From assembly GCA_900548465.1 (NCBI GenBank), contig URKY01000005.1, forward strand, positions 1-64,000: a stretch of 64,000 bases of DNA, given 5' to 3'. The position numbers were made by a program, and so were the translations under genes. Numbering within the stretch: the stretch's first letter is position 1; each line of letters opens with the position of its first letter. Origin of the DNA: an uncultured Eubacterium sp. GTDB lineage: Bacteria > Bacillota > Clostridia > Lachnospirales > Lachnospiraceae. Positions 45,954-55,617 of this stretch are shown piece after piece. The notes beneath the pieces were generated by a model. That model saw nothing but the letters and a program-made list of their open reading frames with translations, was not told where the DNA came from and ran no database searches.

Positions 45954-47240
45954 GTGCAAAGGGGAATGAACAGATATATAAATAAGACAAGTTTTAACAG
46001 AATAAAGTTCCCGGAGGCATTATTACCGGTTATTATGCGGCTGGTAATAGTGCTGCTTTGCGTGTATATTGCAGCCAGATGCATAAATCTTATTACAAAT
46101 AATAAAGCAGGCAATGTCGCAGAAAATGTAGTAAGTGATACATCAAGAATAATTGCAAAGGAAATTGTGGAAAATGCAGACCTGATGACACAGTATATGT
46201 TATATGTAGAAAATCATGGCTCAATGACTGAGGGGGCAAAAAAAGAACTGCTAAACGCATTGGTTACGGACTATTTAAAACACAGTGAATACACTTATGA
46301 CACGTCAGACCCGGGCTACAGTCAGGTAATAAATCTTATATATGAAAATTCTAATTATCAAAAAGAAGAAGCAACAACTAAAATTGAAAATGAAACAAAG
46401 AGTAAAACAGTGGCAGTGCAGAAGGTTTCAAACAAAGTAATTGTACCTATGCCAAAAGTAAATGGAAAATTATACAATGCCAATAATATAGGAAACTTTA
46501 GTCAGATAATGGATAAGTTCTACATAGTAACGAATGCCACAACTTTAAGGGAAAGCGACATGCCGGTAAAAAAAGCCATGTCAGAAAAGTTTAAAATAAC
46601 CGGCAATAATAAGAAACCTCAGATTTTAATTTATCATACTCACTCGCAGGAAGAATTTAGTAACAGTAATAAAAATACTGCAACAACAATTATTGGAGTG
46701 GGAGACCGTCTGGCTAAGGTTTTAAAAGAACAGTTTGGTTATAATGTAATTCATGATACAAGTAAGTATGATATAGTAAACGGAAAATTAGACAGACATG
46801 AGGCATATGATCAGTCAAGGGCGGGAGTAAAGAAAATTCTGAAAAAATATCCGTCTATAAGTCTGATTCTTGATATTCACAGAGATGGTGTAAATGAAGA
46901 TACAAGGCTTGTTACGGAAATAAATAATAAAAAGACTGCCCAGGTAATGTTTTTTAACGGTATGTCCAGATTTAAGAATACAGGGGATATTGATTATTTA
47001 TATAATCCTTATTTATATGAAAATCTTGCACTGGCACTTCAGATGAAAGCAAATGCCGAAAGTTATTATCCGGGGTTCTCCAGAAGAAACTATGTTAATG
47101 CTTACAAATACAATCTGGATTTGTGTAAACAGTCAATGCTAATAGAGGTAGGAGCTCAGACTAATACATATCAGGAGGCAGATAATGCGGCGGAACCATT
47201 GGCAAGGCTTATAGACATTGTTATGGGGAAGAAAAAATGA
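45954..47240 (+). CDS. spoIIP: Stage II sporulation protein P
   Basis: A 428-residue membrane-anchored peptidoglycan hydrolase (amidase and endopeptidase) that works with SpoIID and SpoIIM in engulfment of the forespore. A membrane helix lies near 22-42. The catalytic domain has ILIYHTHSQEEF (about 226) and LILDIHRDGVNED (about 303), which supply the zinc-binding His and Glu residues. GTG at 45954 follows AAAGGGGTGA and is preferred over the GTG at 45933. The gene order gpr-spoIIP is typical for clostridia and bacilli. Confidence 0.93.
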   Translation: MQRGMNRYINKTSFNRIKFPEALLPVIMRLVIVLLCVYIAARCINLITNNKAGNVAENVVSDTSRIIAKEIVENADLMTQYMLYVENHGSMTEGAKKELLNALVTDYLKHSEYTYDTSDPGYSQVINLIYENSNYQKEEATTKIENETKSKTVAVQKVSNKVIVPMPKVNGKLYNANNIGNFSQIMDKFYIVTNATTLRESDMPVKKAMSEKFKITGNNKKPQILIYHTHSQEEFSNSNKNTATTIIGVGDRLAKVLKEQFGYNVIHDTSKYDIVNGKLDRHEAYDQSRAGVKKILKKYPSISLILDIHRDGVNEDTRLVTEINNKKTAQVMFFNGMSRFKNTGDIDYLYNPYLYENLALALQMKANAESYYPGFSRRNYVNAYKYNLDLCKQSMLIEVGAQTNTYQEADNAAEPLARLIDIVMGKKK

Positions 47241-47241
47241 G

Positions 47242-47379
47242 AAAAATGTAGATAGTTTTATAAATCATAACAAGGGAATAAAGGAAATTGAATTGCCAAA
47301 AGGATATATAACAATTGATGTGGGATTAAATAGTTCTATTAATCCAACAGGTGAAAAAGTTCAGGATATAAAAAAATAA
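47242..47379 (+). pseudogene. Coding-like remnant or tiny ORF between spoIIP and sortase
   Basis: This stretch is open in one frame and ends with a stop at 47377-47379. Its last part reads LPKGYITIDVGLNSS and ends VQDIKK, with coding-like composition, but there is no ATG. A TTG at 47293 stands 7 bases after AAAGGA and would encode only 28 residues. It may be the tail of a lost gene or a very small gene. No family is recognised. Confidence 0.25.
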
Positions 47380-47386
47380 ATATATC

Positions 47387-47395
47387 TGATATAAT
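47387..47395 (+). promoter_or_regulatory. Extended -10 promoter of the sortase gene
   Basis: TGATATAAT is a perfect extended -10 element (TGN plus TATAAT at 47390-47395), 31 bases before the preferred sortase start. No good -35 is visible, as is usual for extended -10 promoters. Confidence 0.5.
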
Positions 47396-47426
47396 GTTAA
47401 ATAATACAAAAAGAAAAGGTGCAAAG

Positions 47427-48179
47427 ATGAAAAAAATATTAGATAAGGCTTTTATAATTGTACTGATTTGTGTGCTTGTTGTAAGCGGATATAAGATTGC
47501 AAATTATTTTTATGAGGCTCAGGTTCAAAATGGCAGATTTAAAAAAATGGCGACAGTCGTGGAAAATGAAAAAAGCACGGAGCAGGTAAAAGTAGGCAAA
47601 AAAAATATATTTAAGAAATACGGGGAATTATATAAAAAAAACAATGATTTTGCAGGCTGGATAAAAATAAAAAATACATCCATTAATTATCCGGTTATGA
47701 TGACAAAAAAAGATTTTCAATATTATTTAAAGAGAAATTTTGAAAGAGAATATTCCATATATGGAACTCCTTTTATAGGTGAAAACTGTGAGATAAATCC
47801 GGAATCCGACAATATTGTTATTTACAGTCATAATATGAAGAATGGCTCAATGTTTGCTGCACTTAATAAATATAAAACTTATGACTTCTATAAAAAGAAT
47901 AAGATTGTATATTTTGATACTTTAAATACAACAGGAGAATATGAAATTGTTTATACATTTATTGCCAATGTAGGTGGAAAAGGTGATTTTGAGTATTATA
48001 AATATGTTAACCTGAATAACAAAGAGGAATTCAATGAATATATTAGGCAATTAGAAAATGTAAAGCTGTATGACACAGGGGTTAAAATAAATTATAAAGA
48101 TAAAGTGATTACATTATCTACCTGTGAAAACAGTAGGGAAAACAGCCGAATGGTTGTAGTAGCAAAAAAAATAAAATAG
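47427..48179 (+). CDS. Class B sortase
   Basis: A 250-residue membrane-anchored transpeptidase that would attach surface proteins to the cell wall. An N-terminal helix (about 4-25) is followed by the sortase domain: FAGWIKIKNTSINYPVM (about 74-90), YSHNM with the catalytic His (about 133), and TLSTCENSRENSR with the catalytic Cys and Arg (about 231-243). The layout matches class B. No substrate with a sorting signal was found in the window. ATG 47427 follows AAAGGTG and is preferred to the ATG at 47394, which overlaps the promoter. Confidence 0.9.
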   Translation: MKKILDKAFIIVLICVLVVSGYKIANYFYEAQVQNGRFKKMATVVENEKSTEQVKVGKKNIFKKYGELYKKNNDFAGWIKIKNTSINYPVMMTKKDFQYYLKRNFEREYSIYGTPFIGENCEINPESDNIVIYSHNMKNGSMFAALNKYKTYDFYKKNKIVYFDTLNTTGEYEIVYTFIANVGGKGDFEYYKYVNLNNKEEFNEYIRQLENVKLYDTGVKINYKDKVITLSTCENSRENSRMVVVAKKIK

Positions 48180-48301
48180 AGCCGGTAATAGCTGTCATGT
48201 TAATTAGTAAATAATCATGGCTGAAAATTAATGTTTCAGGCATTGATAACAAGAAACTTTTCGTTAAAAAAAATGTGTTTGCCTCCCGTTATGCTTTTAT
48301 C

Positions 48302-48733
48302 TTATTTTGTTCCGGTTGAACCAAAGCCACCTGCACCACGAACTGTATCGGAAAGCTCATCCACTTCATCAAATGCAACATGAACAAAAGGTGCAATAAC
48401 AATCTGGGCAATTCTTTCATTAACCTCAATTGTTTTAGGTTCATCTGAATGATTGTGCAGTGCAACAGTTATTTCCCCACGGTAATCTGCGTCAACAACA
48501 CCAACTTTATTGGCCGGAGCAAGACCTCTTTTGCAGGAAAGACCACTTCTAGCATATACAAAACCGGCATAACCTTCAGGTATTTCCATTGCAAGACCGG
48601 TACTGATAAATACAGTTTGTCCCGGCTCAATGGTAACAGGGCTTTCAATGCAGGCATATAAATCTGCACCGGCAGCACATTCTGAACCGTATGTTGGAAT
48701 GATTGCATTAGGATTTAGTTTCTTTATATTCAT
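48302..48733 (-). CDS. dut: dUTP diphosphatase
   Basis: A 143-residue trimeric dUTPase that removes dUTP and supplies dUMP. All five motifs are visible: AGADLYA (about 22), ARSGLSCK (about 62), GVVDADYRGEI (about 78-88), ERIAQIV (about 106) and GAGGFGSTG (about 133-141). GGAGG precedes the ATG. nrdG lies 19 bases upstream on the same strand, so the pair forms a small nucleotide-metabolism unit. Confidence 0.96.
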   Translation of the reverse strand: MNIKKLNPNAIIPTYGSECAAGADLYACIESPVTIEPGQTVFISTGLAMEIPEGYAGFVYARSGLSCKRGLAPANKVGVVDADYRGEITVALHNHSDEPKTIEVNERIAQIVIAPFVHVAFDEVDELSDTVRGAGGFGSTGTK

Positions 48734-48752
48734 TTTTTTATCCTCCGATTAA

Positions 48753-49280
48753 TTAAAGTTCTTTTTCCCATAAAATGATTTCGCCACTTTGCAGGGTTTC
48801 CGGTACTTTGATGAGTCTTTGATTTTCAGAGCCCCTAAATACAAGGCTTAAATTTTTCAAAGATTCAATGAACGGACCATCGACCAAAACGTCAATATAT
48901 GAAAGTAATTCTTTTGTTTCAGGCCATTCTTTATACATATGATCCATTATATCTTTTTCAAATTCATAACCGGTAAAACACCAGATAGTTTTGTCAGGAT
49001 AGACTTCTTTTATTTTTCTTGCTAATGGAAGAAGACCTTTTTGATTAACGTGTTCAAGTGGTTCTCCGCCTAGAAAAGTAACTCCTGCGTAAGCATCAAA
49101 ACTTAATGTATCAATGATACTGTTAATGGTGTCTTCCGTAAAAGGTTTTCCATAATTAAAATCCTGAGCTTCCTTGTTGAAACAACCGGGACAGTTGTGG
49201 TGGCATCCACTTACAAAAAGGGATACACGGATTCCCGGACCATTTGCAACGTCAAAAGTCTTTATTTCAGCATAATTCAT
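48753..49280 (-). CDS. nrdG: Anaerobic ribonucleoside-triphosphate reductase activating protein
   Basis: A 175-residue radical-SAM enzyme that creates the glycyl radical on NrdD for oxygen-free deoxynucleotide synthesis. The iron-sulfur motif is CHHNCPGC (Cys residues at about 26, 30 and 33, in VSGCHHNCPGCFN), followed by FLGGEPLEH (about 69). The partner nrdD is not in the window. Its presence supports an anaerobic lifestyle. Confidence 0.95.
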   Translation of the reverse strand: MNYAEIKTFDVANGPGIRVSLFVSGCHHNCPGCFNKEAQDFNYGKPFTEDTINSIIDTLSFDAYAGVTFLGGEPLEHVNQKGLLPLARKIKEVYPDKTIWCFTGYEFEKDIMDHMYKEWPETKELLSYIDVLVDGPFIESLKNLSLVFRGSENQRLIKVPETLQSGEIILWEKEL

Positions 49281-49333
49281 TTCGATACACCTCCAATAAA
49301 TATGGATAAGAATTAAAACTGTAATAGTTGTTA

Positions 49334-50482
49334 TTAAATATTATCCTTAACAGCCTTGCTTACAACTTCAGCAACAACAGGGTTAAAAGCCTCAGGAAGA
49401 ATGTTATTTTCATTTAATTCGTCATCAGGAACTAAAGAAGCAATAGCAAGAGCAGCAGCTAATTTCATTTTTTCAGTAATCTGCTTTGCACGTCCTTCAA
49501 GGGCACCCTTGAAAATTCCAGGGAATGCTACAACGTTATTTACCTGATTTGGGAAATCAGAACGACCTGTACCAACAACCTTAGCTCCGGCAGCCTTAGC
49601 CACATCAGGCATAATTTCAGGAACAGGATTTGCCATTGCAAACATAATTGCATCCTTATTCATTGATTTAACCATATCGGCAGTAACAATGTTAGGGGCA
49701 GAAACACCAACGAAAATATCGGCTCCAACCATTGCATCTTTTAAAGTGCCTTTCTGACCTGAAAGATTAGTAACCTCAGCCATTTCCTTCTGTGCCCAGT
49801 TTAAGTCATCGACATCCTTTGATAAAATTCCGTAGAGTCCGCATATTGTTAAATCTTTAAATCCGTATTTAAGAAGTAATTTTGAAATGGCAATTCCAGC
49901 AGAACCGTCACCATTTACAACAACTTTACAGTCTTCTTTTTTCTTGCCGACAACCTTTAATGCGTTAATAATTCCTGCCAAAACAACAATGGCAGTACCA
50001 TGCTGGTCGTCATGAAATACAGGTATATCTAAAATTTCTTTTAATTTATTTTCTATTTCGAAACATCTCGGTGCTGAAATATCTTCAAGGTTTATGCCAC
50101 CAAATCCCGGAGCTATACGGACTACAGTGTCAATAATCTCCTGTGGATCCTGTGTGTCAAGACAAATAGGAACAGCATTAACATCGCCAAATTCTTTAAA
50201 CAGTACAGCTTTTCCTTCCATAACAGGCATAGCTGCTTTTGGACCGATATTGCCAAGACCAAGTACGGCACTGCCATCTGAAACTACTGCAACAGTGTTA
50301 GATTTCCATGTATACTTGTAAACATCTTCTTCATTTGCAGCAATTTTTCTACAAGGTTCTGCAACACCCGGTGTGTATGCTAAAGATAAATCTTCTCTTG
50401 AATTTACATGGCATTTAGCTTCAGTGCTTAATTTTCCGTGTAACTTTTCATGTAAATCCAGTGCTTTTTCGTCTATTGTCAT
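49334..50482 (-). CDS. NAD(P)-dependent malic enzyme
   Basis: A 382-residue enzyme decarboxylating malate to pyruvate with reduction of NAD(P). It is the short bacterial form without a phosphotransacetylase domain. Motifs are SLAYTPGVAEPCRKIA (about 33), SDGSAVLGLGNIGPKAAMPVMEGKA-type sequence (about 68-90), the metal-binding FHDDQHGTA (about 155-163) and a Rossmann segment (VVNGDGSAGIAISKLLL, about 187). It stands alone, divergent from rho. Confidence 0.95.
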   Translation of the reverse strand: MTIDEKALDLHEKLHGKLSTEAKCHVNSREDLSLAYTPGVAEPCRKIAANEEDVYKYTWKSNTVAVVSDGSAVLGLGNIGPKAAMPVMEGKAVLFKEFGDVNAVPICLDTQDPQEIIDTVVRIAPGFGGINLEDISAPRCFEIENKLKEILDIPVFHDDQHGTAIVVLAGIINALKVVGKKKEDCKVVVNGDGSAGIAISKLLLKYGFKDLTICGLYGILSKDVDDLNWAQKEMAEVTNLSGQKGTLKDAMVGADIFVGVSAPNIVTADMVKSMNKDAIMFAMANPVPEIMPDVAKAAGAKVVGTGRSDFPNQVNNVVAFPGIFKGALEGRAKQITEKMKLAAALAIASLVPDDELNENNILPEAFNPVVAEVVSKAVKDNI

Positions 50483-50538
50483 TTTAAACCTCCAAATAAA
50501 TTTATTGTATTAATCGTAATGTTATAATCACCTGAATT

Positions 50539-50547
50539 ATTATAGCA
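50539..50547 (-). promoter_or_regulatory. Extended -10 promoter of the malic enzyme gene
   Basis: On the minus strand TGCTATAAT (50547-50539) is a perfect extended -10 element, about 57 bases before the malic enzyme start. Confidence 0.5.
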
Positions 50548-50585
50548 TAGTTTCAAAATTAGCACTATTATTTTTTTGAGTTGTG

Positions 50586-50635
50586 TGTTAGAATAGGGTA
50601 TCTGAAAAGTGATATGTTCTTTAGGGGTATCCCCT
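50586..50635 (+). promoter_or_regulatory. rho promoter (extended -10) and leader hairpin
   Basis: TGTTAGAAT (50586-50594) is an extended -10 element. About 30 bases downstream AGGGG and CCCCT (50623-50635) form a tight GC hairpin with a TAT loop, followed by GATTTT. The leader of about 100 bases before rho could take part in attenuation, as rho genes are often self-regulated; this is inference. Confidence 0.4.
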
Positions 50636-50701
50636 GATTTTCCCGGATAGATTAATTTAACGGATTATTATTTAAGTAAAAGATATAGGAGATTTTTGGT
50701 T

Positions 50702-52099
50702 ATGGGAGAAAAATTGCAGGCTTTGCCGGTAGGCGAATTGAGAAAAATTGCAAAAGAAAATGGAATTAAGTCGGTGACAACTCTTAGAAAACAGCAGTTA
50801 ATTGATATGATTTTGGAGGTTACTGAAAAAAAAGAAGAAAAAGAGACACATGAGAAAAAGATAGAGCGCGAGGAAACTAAAAAAACAGAGGATGAAAACA
50901 GAAAAAGACATAGACGTCATCATAAGGAAGAAACAGGGGAACATAAAGACGAAGTACCACAGGAACAGGGATTAACGAGAACGGGAATTTTGGAAGTTAT
51001 GCCTGACGGTTTCGGATTTATCAGATGTGATAATTATCTTCCGGGAGATGATGATGTATATGTGGCACCATCACAAATAAAGAGATTCAGATTAAAAACG
51101 GGAGATTTCGTAACGGGAAGAGTGAGGGAAAAAAGAGAAAATGAAAAATTTGGTGCCCTTTATTATGTTGACAAAGTTAATGATGAATCTCTTGATAAAG
51201 TATTAAACAGACCAAATTTTGAGGACCTTACACCTATTTTTCCAAATGAAAGATTACATCTGGAAACAGACGGACATAGCACGGCAATGAGAATTGTTGA
51301 CTTAGTAAGTCCGATAGGAAAAGGACAGCGTGGTATGATTGTTTCACCACCGAAAGCAGGAAAGACTACATTATTAAAGGAAACTGCAAAGGCGGTTCTG
51401 AAAAACAATCCGGAAATGGAAATGATAATTCTTCTTATAGATGAAAGGCCGGAAGAGGTAACAGATATAAAAGAAGCAATAAAGGGAGATAATGTAGAAG
51501 TTATTTATTCAACTTTTGATGAATTACCGGAGCATCACAAGAGAGTTTCTGAAATGGTAATAGAAAGAGCAAAAAGACTTGTGGAACACGGAAAAGATGT
51601 CATAATTCTTTTAGACAGTATAACAAGACTTGCAAGAGCCTATAACATGACTGTTCCGCCAAGTGGCCGTACATTATCAGGTGGTCTTGACCCGGCAGCT
51701 CTTCATATGCCAAAAAGATTTTTCGGCGCAGCCAGAAATATGAGAGAGGGCGGAAGTCTTACTATTCTTGCAACTGCATTAGTTAACACAGGAAGTAAAA
51801 TGGACGATGTAGTATATGAAGAATTTAAGGGAACAGGTAACATGGAACTTATTCTGGACAGAAAATTATCAGAGAAGAGAATATTCCCAGCCATTGACAT
51901 AACACAGTCCGGTACAAGAAGGGAAGATCTGTTGCTTGATGCAGATGAACTTGGTGCTTCCTATATTATTAGGAAAGAAATGAATGGAATGAGAAAAGAA
52001 GATGCCGTTGAACAGATTCTTAATTTATTTTCAAGGACTAAAAACAACAAAGAATTTATACAGCAGGTTAGTAAAATAAGGGTTAAGTACAGCCGTTAA
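50702..52099 (+). CDS. rho: Transcription termination factor Rho
   Basis: A 465-residue hexameric RNA helicase ending transcription of untranslated RNA. The N-terminal Rho_N helix bundle ([15 protein letters not shown], about 6-20) is followed by a highly charged insertion of about 55 residues (Lys/Glu/His-rich, 45-100), the cold-shock RNA-binding domain (about 100-165, with GFGFIR) and the ATPase: Walker [13 protein letters not shown] (about 218-229), Walker [17 protein letters not shown] (about 300), and Q-loop region. ATG 50702 is 10 bases after AGGAG; TTG 50696 is only 4 bases away. It precedes rpmE, as is common. Confidence 0.96.
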   Translation: MGEKLQALPVGELRKIAKENGIKSVTTLRKQQLIDMILEVTEKKEEKETHEKKIEREETKKTEDENRKRHRRHHKEETGEHKDEVPQEQGLTRTGILEVMPDGFGFIRCDNYLPGDDDVYVAPSQIKRFRLKTGDFVTGRVREKRENEKFGALYYVDKVNDESLDKVLNRPNFEDLTPIFPNERLHLETDGHSTAMRIVDLVSPIGKGQRGMIVSPPKAGKTTLLKETAKAVLKNNPEMEMIILLIDERPEEVTDIKEAIKGDNVEVIYSTFDELPEHHKRVSEMVIERAKRLVEHGKDVIILLDSITRLARAYNMTVPPSGRTLSGGLDPAALHMPKRFFGAARNMREGGSLTILATALVNTGSKMDDVVYEEFKGTGNMELILDRKLSEKRIFPAIDITQSGTRREDLLLDADELGASYIIRKEMNGMRKEDAVEQILNLFSRTKNNKEFIQQVSKIRVKYSR

Positions 52100-52140
52100 A
52101 AAATACAATTTGAAAAAATAAATGTTTTTTCTCAAAATAC

Positions 52141-52169
52141 TTGCCAATACAATATCACTATGATATAAT
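52141..52169 (+). promoter_or_regulatory. rpmE promoter
   Basis: TTGCCA (52141-52146) and TATAAT (52164-52169) are 17 bases apart, and TGA before TATAAT also makes an extended -10. The start codon of rpmE is 70 bases downstream. Confidence 0.75.
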
Positions 52170-52193
52170 GTGTAGGCTATTGAGTAAAAACGG

Positions 52194-52208
52194 ATTGGCG
52201 TTGCCAAT
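52194..52208 (+). promoter_or_regulatory. Hairpin in rpmE leader
   Basis: ATTGGC and GCCAAT pair over 6 bp around GTT, 25 bases after the -10 box and just ahead of the ribosome site. Autoregulatory L31 mRNA leaders are known in several bacterial groups; this hairpin is a candidate, unproven. Confidence 0.4.
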
Positions 52209-52239
52209 ATGCATAAAATAATTTAAAGAGGTGAATGTA

Positions 52240-52440
52240 ATGAGAAAAGGAATCCATCCAGATTACCAGGAAGCAACCGTTACATGTAACTGTGGTAACA
52301 CATTCGTAACAGGTTCAACTAAGAAAGAACTCCATGTTGAAATTTGCTCAGCATGTCATCCTTTCTACACAGGACAGCAGAAAGCTGTTTCGGCTCGTGG
52401 TAGAATTGATAAGTTCAACAAGAAGTATGGTATCAAATAG
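52240..52440 (+). CDS. rpmE: 50S ribosomal protein L31
   Basis: A 66-residue ribosomal protein of the zinc-containing type: Cys residues in TCNCGNTF (about 15-22) and ICSACHPF (about 37-44) form the metal site. [10 protein letters not shown] and [13 protein letters not shown] are typical ends. The start ATG at 52240 follows AGAGGTGA. Being the Cys-containing form, it serves as the zinc-replete version of L31. Confidence 0.97.
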   Translation: MRKGIHPDYQEATVTCNCGNTFVTGSTKKELHVEICSACHPFYTGQQKAVSARGRIDKFNKKYGIK

Positions 52441-52451
52441 TTTTAAGGATA

Positions 52452-52483
52452 ACAGGTTGGGAAGTAATTCTCAACCTATTTTT
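52452..52483 (+). terminator. Terminator after rpmE
   Basis: AGGTTGGGAA (52454-52463) pairs with TTCTCAACCT (52468-52477), with one G-U pair and a GTAA loop, followed by ATTTTT. Confidence 0.85.
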
Positions 52484-52509
52484 CTTATCTGAATACAAAG
52501 GTGAATGTT

Positions 52510-53553
52510 ATGAGAAAAAATAAACTATGTTCTTCCGGTATTGGCGGACAGGCCGTAATGGAAGGCGTTATGATGAGAAATAAAGAACACTATGCCGTTG
52601 CGGTTAGAAAATCGGATCAGACAATTGATGTTGAAACAGATGAGTATCATAGTTTTATGGGAAAAAGCAAGATACTGTCATTTCCATTCATAAGGGGAAT
52701 ATTCGCATTTATTGATTCCCTTATTTTAGGAATCAAAACTCTTACAATGTCTGCAAGTTTCCTTGAAGATGACGACATTGAAGAAGAACCGGACAAATTC
52801 GAACAGTGGCTTATTGGAAAGTTTGGCGACAGGGCAGAAAAAATAATTATGGGATTTACAGTAGTATTATCCGTTGTTATTGCTATAGCTTTATTTATGA
52901 TATTACCTCTGTTTATAGCGGATGTCATGGAGAAACACATTTCATGGGTAGGAACAAATCAGGTACCTGTTATTGAAGGAATAGTTAAGATAGTGCTGTT
53001 TGTGGCATATCTGTTGTTGATTTCTTTAATGAATGATATAAAGAGAACATTTATGTACCATGGAGCGGAACATAAGTGTATTAACTGTATAGAAAACGGC
53101 AAGACTCTCACAGTGGAAAATGTAAGAAAAAGTTCAAGATATCATAAGAGATGCGGAACAAGCTTCCTATTATTCGTGCTCATTATTAGTATAATTTTAT
53201 TTATATTAATAAGAACTGATATCATTTGGCTTAGATATGTTATAAGAATCCTGCTTATTCCGGTAATTGCAGGAATATCATATGAATTTATCAGACTTGC
53301 AGGAAATTCATATAACCCTGTTGTAAATGCACTTAGCAAACCGGGTATGTGGATGCAGAAAATTACAACAAGAGAACCTACAGATGACATGATTGAAGTC
53401 GCAATCTGTGCGGTTGAGGCAGTGTTTGATTGGGAACAGTATTTAGAGGACAATGGTATTCAGGTACATAAACCAAAGAAAAAAGAAGAAGACGAACTGC
53501 CACATGAATATAAGAAAGTAATTGAAGGTTCAGGATATAATTGGAAATTTTAG
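52510..53553 (+). CDS. DUF1385 family membrane protein (YqhQ-like)
   Basis: A 347-residue protein of the DUF1385 family. The conserved opening GIGGQAVMEGVMMRNKEHYAVAVR (residues 11-34) and the metal-site-like YHGAEHKCINCIE (about 182) and SRYHKRCGTSFL (about 204) segments are present, with about four to five membrane helices. The family has been described as a predicted metal-dependent enzyme; its function is unclear. The gene lies between rpmE and prmC-prfA, a conserved order in clostridia. The ATG at 52510 follows AAAGGTGA; the end overlaps prmC by 13 bases. Confidence 0.88.
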   Translation: MRKNKLCSSGIGGQAVMEGVMMRNKEHYAVAVRKSDQTIDVETDEYHSFMGKSKILSFPFIRGIFAFIDSLILGIKTLTMSASFLEDDDIEEEPDKFEQWLIGKFGDRAEKIIMGFTVVLSVVIAIALFMILPLFIADVMEKHISWVGTNQVPVIEGIVKIVLFVAYLLLISLMNDIKRTFMYHGAEHKCINCIENGKTLTVENVRKSSRYHKRCGTSFLLFVLIISIILFILIRTDIIWLRYVIRILLIPVIAGISYEFIRLAGNSYNPVVNALSKPGMWMQKITTREPTDDMIEVAICAVEAVFDWEQYLEDNGIQVHKPKKKEEDELPHEYKKVIEGSGYNWKF

Positions 53554-54380
53554 TTAGGGATATTATAAATAAGGCACAGAACACCTTAGAGGCAGCGGGT
53601 ATTGCCGACAGTCAGGTTGACAGCTGGCTTCTGGCAGAGTTCGTGTTTGGAATAACCAGGGCAAAATATTATGCAAACATGCAAATGACGGTAGATGGGA
53701 AAAGTGCCGAAAAATATAATGAGTTAGTCAATCAGAGAGCCGGACATATTCCTTTACAACATTTGGTTGGAACTCAGGAGTTTATGGGACTTACATTTAA
53801 AGTAAATGAAAATGTATTGATTCCAAGACAGGATACAGAGTTACTGGTTGAAAATGTTGCTGATTGTTTAGGAAATGGTGAGAGAACAGTTCTTGATATG
53901 TGCACAGGAAGTGGTTGCATTGCTGTTTCCATAGACAGATTATCGAAGGACTCAAAGGTTACGGCAGTAGATATATCTGAAAAGGCATTGGAAGTTGCGC
54001 AGGAAAATAACAGATTTAATAATGCCAATGTAACTTTTATACAATCAGATTTGTTTACAAATGTAACAGGAAGGTATGACATTATTGTTTCAAACCCGCC
54101 TTATATAAGAACTGATGAAATTCCTAAATTAATGGAAGAAGTAAAATCCCATGAGCCGGTTATGGCTCTTGACGGCATGGAAGATGGTTTGTATTTCTAT
54201 AAGAAAATATGCAATGAAGCTTCCGATTACCTGAATGATAATGGAAAGATATTTTTTGAAATTGGGTATGATCAGGGCGATGATGTATCAGAAATCCTTC
54301 GTCAAAACCGATTTTGTAACATAGAAGTTTTAAAAGATTTGTCAGGCAATGACAGAGTTGTGATTGCAAGAAAGGAATAG
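53541..54380 (+). CDS. prmC: Peptide chain release factor N5-glutamine methyltransferase
   Basis: A 279-residue methyltransferase that modifies the GGQ glutamine of release factors. A helical N-terminal domain (about 1-75) is followed by the SAM-binding domain ([14 protein letters not shown], about 118-131) and the signature IVSNPPYIR (about 183-191). The start is TTG at 53541 inside the end of the DUF1385 gene, with CAGGA upstream. Its substrate, prfA, follows directly after 2 bases. Confidence 0.95.
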   Translation: MEILVRDIINKAQNTLEAAGIADSQVDSWLLAEFVFGITRAKYYANMQMTVDGKSAEKYNELVNQRAGHIPLQHLVGTQEFMGLTFKVNENVLIPRQDTELLVENVADCLGNGERTVLDMCTGSGCIAVSIDRLSKDSKVTAVDISEKALEVAQENNRFNNANVTFIQSDLFTNVTGRYDIIVSNPPYIRTDEIPKLMEEVKSHEPVMALDGMEDGLYFYKKICNEASDYLNDNGKIFFEIGYDQGDDVSEILRQNRFCNIEVLKDLSGNDRVVIARKE

Positions 54381-54382
54381 AA

Positions 54383-55456
54383 ATGTTTGAAAAGTTAGAC
54401 GGAATTGTTGAACGTTACAGTGAAATAATGGAACAGTTAAATGATCCAAACGTTGTAAATAATCAGGAAAATTTCAGAAAATTAATGAAAGAACAAAGCG
54501 ATTTGGCTCCAATTGTTGAATTGTATCAGCAGTATAAGCAGGCAAAAAAGACTATTGAAGAGAGCCTATCAATTCTTGATGAAGAAAGTGATGAGGAAAT
54601 GAGAGAATTAGCCAAGGAAGAATTAAACGAGGCTAAGGCTTCAATACCTGAAATGGAAGAAAAATTAAAGATTCTTCTTTTACCAAAAGATGAAAACGAT
54701 GACAAGAACGTTGTTGTTGAAATCCGTGGTGGTGCCGGTGGTGATGAAGCAGCTTTGTTTGCAGCGGAACTTTACAGGATGTATTGTATGTATGCTGAAA
54801 GCCAGCACTGGAAAACGGAAATGATTTCTGTTAATGAAAACGGACTTGGTGGCTTTAAGGAAGTTGTCTTTATGATTAACGGTCAGGGAGCATACTCAAG
54901 ACTTAAATACGAAAGCGGAGTACACCGTGTGCAGCGTATTCCGGTAACTGAATCAGGCGGAAGAATTCATACTTCTACTGCAACGGTTGCAATTATGCCG
55001 GAAGCTGAAGAGGTTGACGTTGAAATTGACATGAATGATTGCAAGTTTGATGTATTCAGAGCATCAGGAAATGGTGGTCAGTGTGTAAATACAACGGACT
55101 CTGCAGTAAGACTTACTCATATTCCAACAGGTATTGTTATTTCATGTCAGGATGAAAAGTCACAGCTTAAAAACAAGGATAAAGCCCTTAAGGTTCTTCG
55201 TGCAAGATTATATGAATTAGAGTGCCAGAAGAAACAGGATGCTGAGTCAGAAGCAAGACGTAGCCAGATTGGTACAGGTGACAGATCAGAAAAGATTAGA
55301 ACATACAATTTCCCACAGGGAAGAGTCACAGATCACAGAATTAAGTTCACAACTCACAGACTTGAAAATGTTATGAATGGTGACTTAGATGAAATAATTG
55401 ACAACTGTGTAGCAGCAGACCAGGCTGCAAAACTTGCACAGGTTGAAGATGAATAA
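54383..55456 (+). CDS. prfA: Peptide chain release factor 1
   Basis: A 357-residue class I release factor reading UAA and UAG. The GGQ motif is in GNGGQCVN (about 229-236). The codon-recognition tripeptide is PVT in [10 protein letters not shown] (about 188), the PxT type of RF1 rather than the SPF of RF2. It is the last gene of the rpmE-region cluster and is closed by a terminator at 55513. Confidence 0.97.
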   Translation: MFEKLDGIVERYSEIMEQLNDPNVVNNQENFRKLMKEQSDLAPIVELYQQYKQAKKTIEESLSILDEESDEEMRELAKEELNEAKASIPEMEEKLKILLLPKDENDDKNVVVEIRGGAGGDEAALFAAELYRMYCMYAESQHWKTEMISVNENGLGGFKEVVFMINGQGAYSRLKYESGVHRVQRIPVTESGGRIHTSTATVAIMPEAEEVDVEIDMNDCKFDVFRASGNGGQCVNTTDSAVRLTHIPTGIVISCQDEKSQLKNKDKALKVLRARLYELECQKKQDAESEARRSQIGTGDRSEKIRTYNFPQGRVTDHRIKFTTHRLENVMNGDLDEIIDNCVAADQAAKLAQVEDE

Positions 55457-55512
55457 AGTTTATAATAATATAATTAATTTGTAATGTAGCCCGCGGAGCG
55501 GGGGGATTGCTT

Positions 55513-55549
55513 AAAATACAGTCGGGATTGATATTCTGACTGTATTTTT
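55513..55549 (+). terminator. Terminator after prfA
   Basis: AATACAGTC pairs with GACTGTATT over 9 bp and the stem extends 5 bp further with G-U pairs to a TGAT loop; a T-run follows. Confidence 0.85.
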
Positions 55550-55617
55550 ATGTATGTAGTAAGTTATTGAGCTATTTAATAGTTCGTACGGTATATAAAA
55601 CTTTAAAAAAATTATTT

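Noticed and set aside
48277..48301. Minus-strand GGGAGG site downstream of dut suggesting a further gene
   Set aside because: No start codon or open frame follows it within the gap.
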